DNA from: Magicicada septendecula
Taxonomy: Eukaryota > Arthropoda > Insecta > Hemiptera > Cicadidae
DNA length: 64,000 nt
Direction: 5' to 3'
Assembly (NCBI GenBank): GCA_034769895.1
Contig: JAWRYS010001442.1
Location: forward strand, 124,001-188,000
Shown here: positions 25,620 through 38,112 of the stretch, piece after piece
Layout of the letters: every line of letters starts with the position of its first letter
How positions within the stretch are numbered: the stretch's first letter is position 1
The notes under the pieces: model-generated
Database searches by the model: none
What the model saw: the letters and a program-made list of their open reading frames with translations, nothing else
What the model was told of the DNA's origin: nothing
Made by a program: the position numbers and the translations under genes

Positions 25620-28600
25620 AATATCCTTATTCAACAGATCAAACTTTATTATTCTAATAAGGATATTGTGAGTATGTAAAAATCGATACAAGTCTATTAT
25701 GGAGGAGATGAAAAATTATTTATTGTATAAAAATATAGATTATAAAGATGTATAATATTTTTTAAATTGTCATGTATTGATAATATATTTAATTATTTGT
25801 ATTTTTCGAAAATATAAATCGATTTTACTTGTTTGCTGCAACGTCCACCTCTCGTCTCGTTGGTCCCGTCTTGGCGTCCTCTTCTTCCTGTCCCTCCTTC
25901 TTGGTGTCCTCTTCGTCCTGGCGTCCTCTTCGTCTCGTCGTCCTCTTCTACAGCAAGCGGCTCCAGCGGCGATATTTCACAGATTCTCGTAGTTATGTTT
26001 GACTGCTTCCACGATTGATTAGTTTCGTGATAAATTGTTCACTCACAATGATTATAAATTTCATTCATTCAGTTTATTATTAATTTATATTTTATAATTT
26101 CTTAATCTCAGTACTAATGCGGTGCGTTTCATGTACACCTTCCACGATATCTTGTAGTGTCTTTAAGTTCCCTAAGCGGATAGCTTAACTTACACGAAAC
26201 AGCACTGTATTATATTTTCAATTTTATTTAATTATTTACCCTCTCGGTTCTTATCGCAAAACTTCGTTAAGAATTTCAAGGTTTATAGTTTATTTTATAT
26301 AAGATATTCCTCTAATCCTTAATGGTTCTTACCGCAAAACTTCGTTAAGAATTTTAAGTGTTATGGTTTATTTTATATAAGATATTTTTACGTTTGTAAG
26401 AGAACAACTCTCTTACCCGGGCACAACTTTCCCCAGCAACGTCGACAGGCAGACTGTGTCCATCCTAGCTCTGCAGCGTATGAATCTCACTGAATTTGGT
26501 GTATTTTGATAGGCCAAGCCCAAGTCAATCAATCAAGTCACATGATTGATGGAACGACCAGCTACACAAATTTCATGAAAAACTTTGTATAAATTTGCAT
26601 GGAAATCATCTACAATTTTTATTACCCCATCATTGATAAAAGTTACACTTGAGTTTTGCTTTACTTAAAAAAAACCATATTTCTAAATTAGTTACAAACC
26701 TCAGAGTATACACAAGTCGAAGCTATTTACTTAAATAATTCCACGTCAAATTTTCATGTAAATCGGTTAACTACCACTGCCGCAATAGCGATCGCTGATT
26801 ATCACACCCGCACACGCGCACCAATTCATAAAAAAATACATGACAATATAGTACATCTTTTTATGAAGAGTTTGGTGTAACCTATATGCTTATCAATTTT
26901 TAAATACAAAACTTATGACTAAAAAACAAAATATTACACAAAACAAATTTAAACAAGAAAAATGCCCGTCATTCATGTACTCTGGTATAAACAGCATATC
27001 TTATCATCCTGTGTTCCGTTGCAGGATTAACCCCTCCACGTGTAAAAAGAAATTGTTATATGGAATACAAAATTTTTTTTTTTTTAAACCTAATATGACA
27101 TAACTTCTTCCCAATAATCATAATCATGTAACTAATAACATAATAACTTCAAAAATCAAAATAACTGAGTTGCTTCTATAAAACAACATTTCTCCAACTG
27201 TCACTTTGACAGCCCTAATTGTAAACAAACAACCGCACATGGCTGCTATCACCACACATTCCTGAACACTGATAAGGATGTCCATGTCTGACGTCATTCG
27301 GCTATATCTATAGTTCAACCATTCATTTTTCAACATGATTATCATTATTCTTATTTTACACATAATTTTATACATTTGCATAACACACATACTCCTATAT
27401 CCTGGCATATTAGATTCAATAATCCTTAATGTAATATTTTCTTAAAGATGATGCATGGAACTTACCTACGCAAGAGTACCTTCTTGTTACCAGTTCTGTA
27501 CGACGCAAGAGTTCTGAACGTTACCAGTTTGTGATCCGCATTAAATTTCTCCGTCCGTTCTTCGGCACACTTTTTAATGCGTCTCCTTGCTTCTATCTTT
27601 TTAACCAAATTTGGAATAAGCAAATTCTGCGTTGCAATCCTCCTGATGCACCCATCCAAGTCACGCTTTGGCCTTTTCCCGGTTTGTAGTTCGTTAGGTG
27701 TAAACCGTGTCGGGTCATTGTAATTCCCGTTGATGGACGCCTCGAAAAACTCGCGATAATCCGGCCACCTACTCTGGTTGGTATTACAATAAGTGCGATA
27801 CAGACGCCCTAAATCCCTGTTGACCCTTTGATCATACCAATCTGGATAGATGTGAACCAACACTGTGATAAGTTTTTCCCTATTTTTCTTTTCATATTTA
27901 TTTAAAATATTATTTGATTGTTTTCGTTGATCAGCTTTTATCTCCTTATCGGGCGCGCTACCGTTACCCGCTATCTTATCTATGAGATACCAGCTGGTTT
28001 CTGTATGTCGACGGGACTACATCGGTCACCCGCATTGTGACATTCATTTTCCTGCCTAAGAGAATAATTCAACTTAATTTTGGCTTCACATTCCCTGCTG
28101 TGAGATTTATTCCTTGCTACGGCGGTCTCACTTCTACTACAAATTAATTGTAATTTATCAGCTATACGTTTTTCGGTTGGCTCTAAAAGTTCTTTACTTT
28201 ATTTACCCTGGTCATGAACGGCTGTATAAATTTTTTTATTCTCATCATGAAGTGATTGTAGCGACTTATTTTGCTTCACCGCTTCGTCTCTACCCACCTT
28301 ATTTTCTTCTGAGTGTTTTGTATATTAGCTAGGATTGCCGCTAATGTATTCTGTAATTCTTGCGATTCGGTCATATTCATTTATTTATTTTTAAGTTTAT
28401 CAAATTTTATAGTTTTTATTTATAGTAACGTCAATATTTGTTTATACGTATTATTACTAATAACGTCCGTTTATGTTATTTATTATTATAGTCCAGTCTC
28501 TCAATCAAATGTAAACAATCTTAATCTAACATAAATACCAATAATAATTCAATCTCCACATAGACAATTTAATACTATTGTTCAAATATCTGATAAGAGA

Positions 28601-28744
28601 GAGTTTTCAAACTTTTATCTACACTCTCTGATAACATAGAACAGCACATATAAATAGTTCAAAGAATTTAGTCTCTAGACTCTCAAATAAATATTTCTTT
28701 TTTTAAATTAATTCAAAAATCGAGCCCAACGTTGGCAAGCGCTA
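25620..28744 (-). repeat. Array unit 9
   Basis: Integrase fragment 27462-27863, 94-codon frame 27124-27408, gag ATG at 28374. Its LTR-like part is nearly that of unit 7, 6244 bp away, but its integrase is closer to units 4, 6 and 8. Confidence 0.9.
27462..27863 (-). pseudogene. pol: Ty3/gypsy integrase fragment (unit 9)
   Basis: 133-codon form with TNQSRW and a private TGKRPKR. Ends at the GTAAGT site. Confidence 0.75.
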
Positions 28745-31700
28745 AATATCCTTATTCAACAGATCAAACTTTATTATTCTAATAAGGATATTGTGAGTAT
28801 GTAAAAATCGATACAAGTCTATTATGGAGGAGATGAAAAATTATTTATTGTATAAAAATATAGATTATAAAGATGTATAATATTTTTTAAATTGTCATGT
28901 ATTGATAATATATTTAATTATTTGTATTTTTCGAAAATATAAATCGATTTTACTTGTTTGCTGCAACGTCCACCTCTCGTCTCGTTGGTCCCGTCTTGGC
29001 GTCCTCTTCTTCCTGTCCCTCCTTCTTGGTGTCCTCTTCGTCCTGGCGTCCTCTTCGTCTCGTCGTCCTCTTCTACAGCAAGCGGCTCCAGCGGCGATAT
29101 TTCACAGATTCTCGTAGTTATGTTTGACTGCTTCCACGATTGATTAGTTTCGTGATAAATTGTTCACTCACAATGATTATAAATTTCATTCATTCAGTTT
29201 ATTATTAATTTATATTTTATAATTTCTTAATCTCAGTACTAATGCGGTGCGTTTCATGTACACCTTCCACGATATCTTGTAGTGTCTTTAAGTTCCCTAA
29301 GCGGATAGCTTAACTTACACGAAACTGCACTGTATTATATTTTCAATTTTATTTAATTATTTACCCTCTCGGTTCTTATCGCAAAACTTCGTTAAGAATT
29401 TCAAGGTTTATAGTTTATTTTATATAAGATATTCCTCTAATCCTTAATGGTTCTTACCGCAAAACTTCGTTAAGAATTTTAAGTGTTATGGTTTATTTTA
29501 TATAAGATATTTTTACGTTTGTAAGAGAACAACTCTCTTACCCGGGCACAACTTTCCCCAGCAACGTCGACAGGCAGACTGTGTCCATCCTAGCTCTGCA
29601 GCGTATGAATCTCACTGAATTTGGTGTATTTTGATAGGCCAAGCCCAAGTCAATCAATCAAGTCACATGATTGATGGAACGACCAGCTACACAAATTTCA
29701 TGAAAAACTTTGTATAAATTTGCATGGAAATCATCTACAATTTTTATTACCCCATCATTGATAAAAGTTACACTTGAGTTTTGCTTTACTTAAAAAAAAC
29801 CATATTTCTAAATTAGTTACAAACCTCAGAGTATACACAAGTCGAAGCTATTTACTTAAATAATTCCACGTCAAATTTTCATGTAAATCGGTTAACTACC
29901 ACTGCCGCAATACCGATCGCTGATTATCACACCCGCACACGCGCACCAATTCATAAAAAAATACATGACAATATAGTACATCTTTTTATGAAGAGTTTGG
30001 TGTAACCTATATGCTTATCAATTTTTAAATACAAAACTTATGACTAAAAAACAAAATATTACACAAAACAAATTTAAACAAGAAAAATGCCCGTCATTCA
30101 TGTACTCTGGTATAAACAGCATATCTTATCATCCTGTGTTCCGTTGCAGGATTAACCCCTCCACGTGTAAAAAGAAATTGTTATATGGAATACAAAATTT
30201 TTTTTTTTTTTAAACCTAATATGACATAACTTCTTCCCAATAATCATAATCATGTAACTAATAACATAATAACTTCAAAAATCAAAATAACTGAGTTGCT
30301 TCTATCAAATAACATTTCCCCAACTGTCACTTTGACAGCCCTAATTGTAAACAAACAACCGCACATGGCTGCTATCACCAAACATTCTTGAACACTGATA
30401 AGGATGTCCATGTCTGACGTCATTCGGCTACATCTACAGTCAACCATACATTTATCAACATGATTATCATTATTCTTATTTTACACATAATTTTATACAT
30501 TTGTATAACACACATACTCCTATATCCTGGCATATTAGATTCAATTATCCTTAATGTAATATTTTCTTAAAGATGATGCATGGAACTTACCTACGCAAGA
30601 GTACCTTCTTGTTACCAGTTCTGTACGACGCAAGACTTCTGAACGTTACCAGTTTGTGATCCGCATTAAATTTCTCCGTCCGTTCTTCGGCAAACTTTTT
30701 AATGCGTCTCCTTGCTTCTATCTTTTTAACCAAATTTGGAATAAGCAAATTCTGCGTTGCAATCCTCCTGATGCACCCATCCAAGACACGCTTTGGCCTT
30801 TCACCGGTTTGTAGTTCGTTAGGTGTAAACCCTGTGGTGTCATTGTAATTCCCGTTGATGGACGTCTCGAAAAACTCGCGATAATCCGGCCACCTACTCT
30901 GGTTGGTATTACAATAAGTGCGAGACAGACGCCCTAAATCCCTGTTGACCCTTTGATCATACCAATCTGGATAGATGTGAACCAACACTGTGATAAGGTT
31001 TTCCCTATTTCTCTTTTCATATTTGTTTAAAATAATATTTGATTGTTTTCGTTGATCAGCTGTTTTCTCCTTATCGGGCGCTCCACCGTTACCCGTTATC
31101 TTAACTATAAGATACCAGCTGGTTTCTGTATGTCGACGGGGCTACATCGGTCGCCCGCATTGTGACATTCATTTTCCTGCCTAAGAGAATAATTCAACTT
31201 AATTTTGGCTTCACATTCCCTGCTGTGAGATTTATTCCTTGCTAAGGCGGTCTCACTACTACTACAAATTAATTGTAATTTATCAGCTATACGTTATTCG
31301 GTTGGCTCTAAAAGTTCTTTACTTTATTTACCCTGGTCATGAACGGCTGTATAAATTTTTTTATTCTCATCATGAAGTGATTGTAACGACTCATTTTGCT
31401 TCACCGCTCCGTCTCTACCAACCTTATTTTTTTCTGAGAGTTTTGTATATTAGCTAGGATTGCCGCTAATGTATTCTGTAATTCTTGCGATTCGGTCATA
31501 TTCATTTATTTGTTTTTAAGTTTATAAAATTTTATAGTTTTTATTTATAGTAACGTCAATATTTGTTTATACGTATCATTACTAATAACGTCCGTTTATG
31601 TTATTTATTATTATAGACCAGTCTCTCAATCAAATGTAAACAAGCTTAATCTAACATAAATACCAATAATAATTCAATCTCCACATAGACAATTTAATAC

Positions 31701-31869
31701 TATTGTTCAAATATCTGATAAGACAGAGTATTCAAACTTTTATCTACACTTCCTGATAACATAGAACAGCACATATAAATAGTTCAAAGAATTTAGTGTC
31801 TAGACACTCAAATAAATATTTCTTTTTTTAAATTAATTCAAAAATCGAGCCCAACGTTGGCAAGCGCTA
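28745..31869 (-). repeat. Array unit 10
   Basis: Integrase fragment 30587-30988 and a short 94-codon-type frame (30250-30447). It is the last unit with the AATCA insertion. Its gag part (31239-31499) starts to show substitutions typical of the right edge. Confidence 0.9.
30587..30988 (-). pseudogene. pol: Ty3/gypsy integrase fragment (unit 10)
   Basis: Protein identical to unit 7. Confidence 0.75.
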
Positions 31870-33684
31870 AATATCCTTATTCAACAGATCAAACTTTATT
31901 ATTCTAATAAGGATATTGTGAGTATGTAAAAATCGATACAAGTCTATTATGGAGGAGATGAAAAATTATTTATTGTATAAAAATATAGATTATAAAGATG
32001 TATAATGTATTTTAAATTGTCATGTATTGATAATATATTTAATTATTTGTATTTTTCGAAAATATAAATCGATTTTACTTGTTTGCTGCAACGTCCACCT
32101 CTCGTCTCGTTGGTCCCGTCTTGGCGTCCTCTTCTTCCTGTCCCTCCTTCTTGGTGTCCTCTTCGTCCTGGCGTCCTCTTCGTCTCGTCGTCCTCTTCTA
32201 CAGCAAGCGGCTCCAGCGGCGATATTTCACAAAGTCTCGTAGTTATGTTTGACTGCTTCCACGATTGATTAGTTTCGTGATAAATTGTTCACTCACAATG
32301 ATTATAAATTTTATTCATTCATTTTCTTACTAAATTATATTTTATAATTTCTTAATCTCAGGATTTATGTGGGTATTTACTAATGCTTTGCGTTTAATGT
32401 ACACCTTCCACGATATCTTGTAGTGTCTTTAAGTTCCCTAATCGGATAGCTTAACTTACACGAAACAGCACTGTATTATATTTTCAATTTTATTTAATTA
32501 TTTATCCTCTCGGTTCTTATCGCAAAACTTCGTTAAGAATTTCAAGGTTTATAGTTTATTTTATATCAGATAATCCTCTAATCCTTCTTGGTTCTTACCG
32601 CAAAACTTCGTTAAGAATTTTAAGTTTTATGGTTTATTTTATATAAGATATTTTTACGTTTGTAAGAGAACAACTCTCTTACCCGGGCCCAACTTCCCCT
32701 AGCAACGTCGACAGGCAGACTGTGTCCATCCTAGCTCTGCAGCGTATGAATCTCACTGAATTGGGTGTATTTTGATAGGCCAAGCCCAAGTCACATGATT
32801 GATGGAACGACCAGCTACACAAATTTCATGAAAACTTTGTATAATTTTGCATAGTCCTGCATGGAAATTATCTACAATTTTGATTACCCTATCATTGATA
32901 AATGTTACACTTGAGTTTTGCTTTACTTAAAAAAAACCATATTTCTAAATTAGTTACAAACCTCAGAGTATACACAAGTCGAAGCTATTTACTTAAATAA
33001 TTCCACGTCAAATTTTCATGTAAATCGTTTAACTACCACTGCCGCAATAGCGATCGATGATTATCAAACCGGACACGCGCACAAATTCATAAAAAAATAC
33101 ATGACAATATAGTACATCTTTTTATGAAGATTTTGGTGTAACCTATATGCTTATCAATTTTTAAATACAAAACTTATGACTAAAAAACAAAATATTACAC
33201 AAAACAAATTTAAACAAGAAAAATGCTCGTCATTCATGTACTCTGGTATAAACAGCATATCTTATAATCCTGTGTTCCGTTGCAGGATTAACCCGTCCAC
33301 GTGTAAAAAGAAATTGTTATATGGAATACAAAATTTTTTTTTTTAAATCTAATATGACATAACTTCTTCCCAATAATCATAATCACCTAACTAATAACAT
33401 AATAACTTCAAAAATCAAAATAACTGAGTAGCTTCTATAAAACAACCTTTCCCCAACTGTCACTTTGACAGCCCTAATTGTAAACAAACAACCGCACATG
33501 GCTGCTATCACCAAACATTCCTGAACACTGATAAGGATGTCCATGTCTGACGTCATTCGGCTATATCTACAGTTCAACCATACATTTTTCAACATGATTA
33601 TCATTATTCTTATTTTACACATAATTTTATACATTTGCATAACACACATACTCCTATATCCTGGCATATTAGATTCAATTATCC

Positions 33685-34122
33685 TTAACGTAATATTTTC
33701 TTAAAGATGATGCATGGAACTTCCCTACGCAAGGGTACCTTCTTGTTACCAGTTCTGAACGACGCAAGAGTTCTGAACGTTTCCAGTTTGTGATCCGCAT
33801 TAAATTTCTCCGTCCGTTCTTCGGCACACTTTTTAATGCGTCTCCTTGCTTCTATCTTTTTAACCAAATTTGGAATAAGCAAATTCTGCGTTGCAATCCT
33901 CCTGATGCACCTAACCAAGGCACGCTTTGGCCTTTCCCCGGTTTGTAGTTCGTTAAATGTAAACCGTGTCGTGTCGTTGTAATTCCCGTTGATGGACGCC
34001 TCGAAAAACTCGCGATAATCCGGCCACCTACTCTGGTTGGTATTACAATAAGTGCGAAACAGACGCCCTAAATCCCTGTTGACCCTTTGATCATACCAAT
34101 CTGGATAGATGTGAACCAACAC
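33685..34122 (-). pseudogene. pol: Ty3/gypsy integrase fragment (unit 11)
   Basis: 145-codon form that reads through the GGAAGT position. It carries RLFRTYC, the form usual in errantivirus integrases, where most units read RLYRTYC. Confidence 0.75.
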
Positions 34123-34225
34123 TGTGATAAGTTTTTCCCTATTTCTCTTTTCATATTATTTGATTGTTTTATTTGATCAGCTTTTATCTCTTTATCGGGC
34201 GCTCCACCGTTACCCGCTATCTTAT

Positions 34226-34620
34226 CTATGAGATACCAGCTGGTTTCTGTATGTCGACGGGACTACATCGGTCACCCGCATTGTGACATTCACTTCCCTG
34301 CCTAAGAGAATAATTCAACTTAATTTTGGCTTCACATTCCCTGCTGTGAGATGTATTCCTTGCTAAGGCGGTCTCACTACTACTACAAATTAATTCTAAT
34401 TTATCAGCTATACGTTTTGCGGTTGGCTCTAAAAGTTCTTTACTTTGCTTACCCTGGTCATGAACGGCTGTATAAATTTTTTTATTCTCATCATGAAGTG
34501 ATTGTAGCGACTTATTTTGATTCACCGCTTCGTCTCTACCCACCTTATTTTCTTCTGAGCGTTTTGTATATTAGCTAGGATTGCCGCTAATGTATTCTGT
34601 AATTCTTGCGATTCGGTCAT
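34226..34620 (-). pseudogene. gag: gag N-terminal remnant with longest frame (unit 11)
   Basis: The ATG at 34620 starts MTESQELQNTLAAILAN; after a one-base frame change near 34545 a 105-codon frame runs to a TAG at 34226-34228. The codon at 34445-34447 is CAA (Gln) where units 0-10 have TAA, so this copy is less damaged. The stretch is rich in Lys, Glu, Gln and Ser and likely helical, as in the N-terminal region of gypsy-type Gag proteins. No capsid or zinc knuckle follows. Confidence 0.6.
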
Positions 34621-36805
34621 ATTCATTTATTTATTTTTAAGTTTATACAATTTTATAGATTTATTTACAGTAACGTCAAAATTTGTTTATACGTATTATT
34701 ACTAATAACGTCCGTTTATGTTATTTATTATTATAGTCCAGTCTCTCAATCAAATGTAAACAAGCTTAATCTAACATAAATACCAATAATAATTCAATCT
34801 CCACATAGACAATTTAATACTATTGTTCAAATATCTGATAAGACAGAGTATTCAAACTTTTATCTACACTCCCTGATAACATAGAACAGCACATATAAAT
34901 AGTTCAAAGAATTTAGTCTCTAGACACTCAAATAAATATTTCTTTTTTTAAATTAATTCAAAAATCGAGCTCAACGTTGGCAAGCGCTAAATATCCTTAT
35001 TCAACAGATCAAACTTTATTATTCTAATAATGATATTGTGAGTATGTAAAAATCGATACAAGTCTATTATGGAGGAGATGAAAAATTATTTATTGTATAA
35101 AAATATAGATTATAAAGATGTATAAAGTATTTTAAATTGTCATGTATTGATAATATATTTAATTATTTGGTTTGTTCGAAAATATAAATCGATTTTACTT
35201 GTTTGCTGCAACGTCCAACTCTCGTCTCGTTGGTCCCGTCTTGGCGTCCTCTTCTTCCTGGCCCTCCTTCTTGGTGTCCTCTTCGTCCTGGCGTCCTCTT
35301 CGTCTCGTCGTCCTCTTCTACAGCAAGCGGCTCCAGCGGCGATATTTCACAAAGTCTCGTAGTTATGTTTGACTGCTTCCACGATTGATTAGTTTCGTGA
35401 TAAATTGTTCACTCACAATGATTATAAATTTCATTCATTCAGTTTATTACTAATTTATATTTTATAATTTCTTAATCTCAGGATTTATGTGGGTATTTAC
35501 TAATGCGGTGCGTTTAATGTACACCTTCCACGATATCTTGTAGTGTCTTTAAGTTCCCTAAGCGGATAGCTTAACTTACACGAAACAGCACTGTATTATA
35601 TTTTCAATTTTATTTAATTAGTTACCCTCTCGGTTCTTATCACAAAACTTCTTTAAGAATTTCAAGGTTTATAGTTTATTTTGTATAAGATATTCCTCTA
35701 ATCCTTCTTGGTTCTTACCGCAAAACTTCGTTAAGAATTTAAAGTTTTATGGTTTATTTTATATAAGATATTTTTACGTTTGTAAGAGAACAACTCTCTT
35801 ACCCGGGCACAAATTCCCCTAGCAACGTCGACAGGCAGACTGTGTCCATCCTAGCTCTGCAGCGTATGAATCTCACTGAATTGGGTGTATTTTGATAGGC
35901 CAAGCCCAAGGTCACATGATTGATGGAACGACCAGCTACACAAATTTCATGAAAACTTTGTATAATTTACATAGTCCTGCATGGAAATTATCTACAATTT
36001 TTATTACCCTATCATTGATAAAAGTTACACTTGAGTTTTGCTTTACTTAAAAAAAAACATATTTCTAAATTAGTTACAAACCTCAGAGTATACACAAGTC
36101 GAAGCTATTTACTTAAATAACTGCATGTCAAATTTTCATGTAAATCGGTTAACTACCACTGCTGCAATAGCGATCGCTAATTATCACACCCGCACACGCG
36201 GACAAATTCATAAAAAAATACATGACAATATAGTACATCTTTTTATGAAGAGTTTGGTGTAACCTATATGCTTATCAATTTTTAAATGCAAAACTTATGA
36301 CTAAAAAACAAAATATTACACAAAACAAATTTAAACAAGAACAATGCTCGTCATTCATGTACTCTGGTATAAACAGCATATCTTATCATCCTATGTTCCG
36401 TTTCAGGATTAACCCCTCCACGTGTAAAAAGGAATTGTTATATGGAATACAAAATTTTTTTTTTTAAATCTAATATGACATAACTTCTTCCCAATAATCA
36501 TAATCATCTAACTAATAACATAATAACTTCAAAAATCAAAATAACTGAGTAGCTTCTATCAAACAAACTTTCCCCAACTGTCACTTTGACAGCCCTAATT
36601 GTAAACAAACAACCGCACATGGCTGCTATCACCAAACATTCCTGAACACTGATAAGGATGTCCATGTCTGACGTCATTCGGCTATATCTACAGTTCAACC
36701 ATACATTTTTCAACATGATTATCATTATTCTTATTTTACACATAATTTTATACATTTGCATAACACACATACTCCTATATCCTGGCATATTAGATTCAAT
36801 TATCC

Positions 36806-37243
36806 TTAACGTAATATTTTCTTAAAGATGATGCATGGAACTTCCCTACGCAAGAGTACCTTCTTGTTACCAGTTCTGAACGACGCAAGAGTTCTGAACG
36901 TTACCAGTTTGTGATCCGCATTAAATTTCTCCGTCCGTTCTTCGGCACACTTTTTAATGCGTCTCCTTGCTTCTATCTTTTTAACCAAATTTGGAATAAG
37001 CAAATTCTGCGTTGCAATCCTCCTGATGCACCTATCCAAGGCACGCTTTGGCCTTTCCCCGGTTTGTAGTTCGTTAAGTGTAAACCGTGTCGTGTCGTTG
37101 TAATTCCCGTTGATGGACGCCTCGAAAAACTCGCGATAATCCGGCCACCTACTCTGGTTGGTATTACAATAAGTGCGAAACAGACGCCCTAAATCCCTGT
37201 TGACCCTTTGATCATACCAATCTGGATAGATGTGAACCAACAC
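36806..37243 (-). pseudogene. pol: Ty3/gypsy integrase fragment (unit 12)
   Basis: 145-codon form, differing from unit 11 in only a few residues. Gln in place of the catalytic Glu. Confidence 0.75.
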
Positions 37244-37346
37244 TGTGATAAGTTTTTCCCTATTTCTCTTTTCATATTATTTGATTGTTTTCGTTGATCA
37301 GCTTTTATCTCTTTATCGGGCGCTCCACCGTTACCCGCTATCTTAT

Positions 37347-37741
37347 CTATGAGATACCAGCTGGTTTCTGTATGTCGACGGGACTACATCGGTCACCCGC
37401 ATTGTGACATTCACTTCCCTGCCTAAGAGAATAATTCAACTTAATTTTGTCTTCACATTCCCTGCTGTGAGATGTATTCCTTGCTAAGGCGGTCTCACTA
37501 CTACTACAAATTAATTCTAATTTATCAGCTATACGTTTTGCGGTTGGCTCTAAAAGTTCTTTACTTTGCTTACCCTGGTCATGAACGGCTGTATAAATTT
37601 TTTTATTCTCTTCATGAAGTGATTGTAGCAACTTATTTTGCTTCACCGCTTCGTCTCTACCCACCTTATTTTCTTCTGAGCGTTTTGTATATTAGCTAGG
37701 ATTGCCGCTAATGTATTCTGTAATTCTTGCGATTCGGTCAT
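37347..37741 (-). pseudogene. gag: gag N-terminal remnant with longest frame (unit 12)
   Basis: ATG at 37741; the same arrangement as in unit 11, with the Gln codon kept and a 105-codon frame after the frame change (37347-37664). Confidence 0.6.
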
Positions 37742-38112
37742 ATTCATTTCTTTATTTTTAAGTTTATAAAATTTTATAGTTTTTATTTATAGTAACGTCA
37801 ATATTTGTTTATACGTATTATTACTAATAACGTCCGTTTATATTTATTTATTATTATAGTCCAGTCTCTCAATTAAATGTAAACATGCTTAATCTAACAT
37901 AAATACCAATAATAATTCAATCTCCACATAGACAATTTAATACTATTGTTCAAATATCTGATAATACAGAGTATTCAAACTTTTATCTACACTCCATGAT
38001 AACATAGAACAGCACATATAAATAGTTCAAAGAATTTAGTCTCTAGAAACTCAAATAAATATTTCTTTTTTTAAATTAATTCAAAAATCGAGCCCAACGT
38101 TGGCAAGCGCTA

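Larger units (their letters stand above)
31870..34989 (-). repeat. Array unit 11
   Basis: Edge-type unit: it carries a TGCATAGTCC insertion near 32848, the 17-bp segment, and many private substitutions. Integrase fragment 33685-34122, 94-codon frame 33383-33667, gag remnant 34226-34620. Confidence 0.9.
34990..38112 (-). repeat. Array unit 12
   Basis: Edge-type unit close to unit 11. Integrase fragment 36806-37243, 94-codon frame 36504-36788, gag remnant 37347-37741. One arm of the terminal hairpin has a mismatch. Confidence 0.9.
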
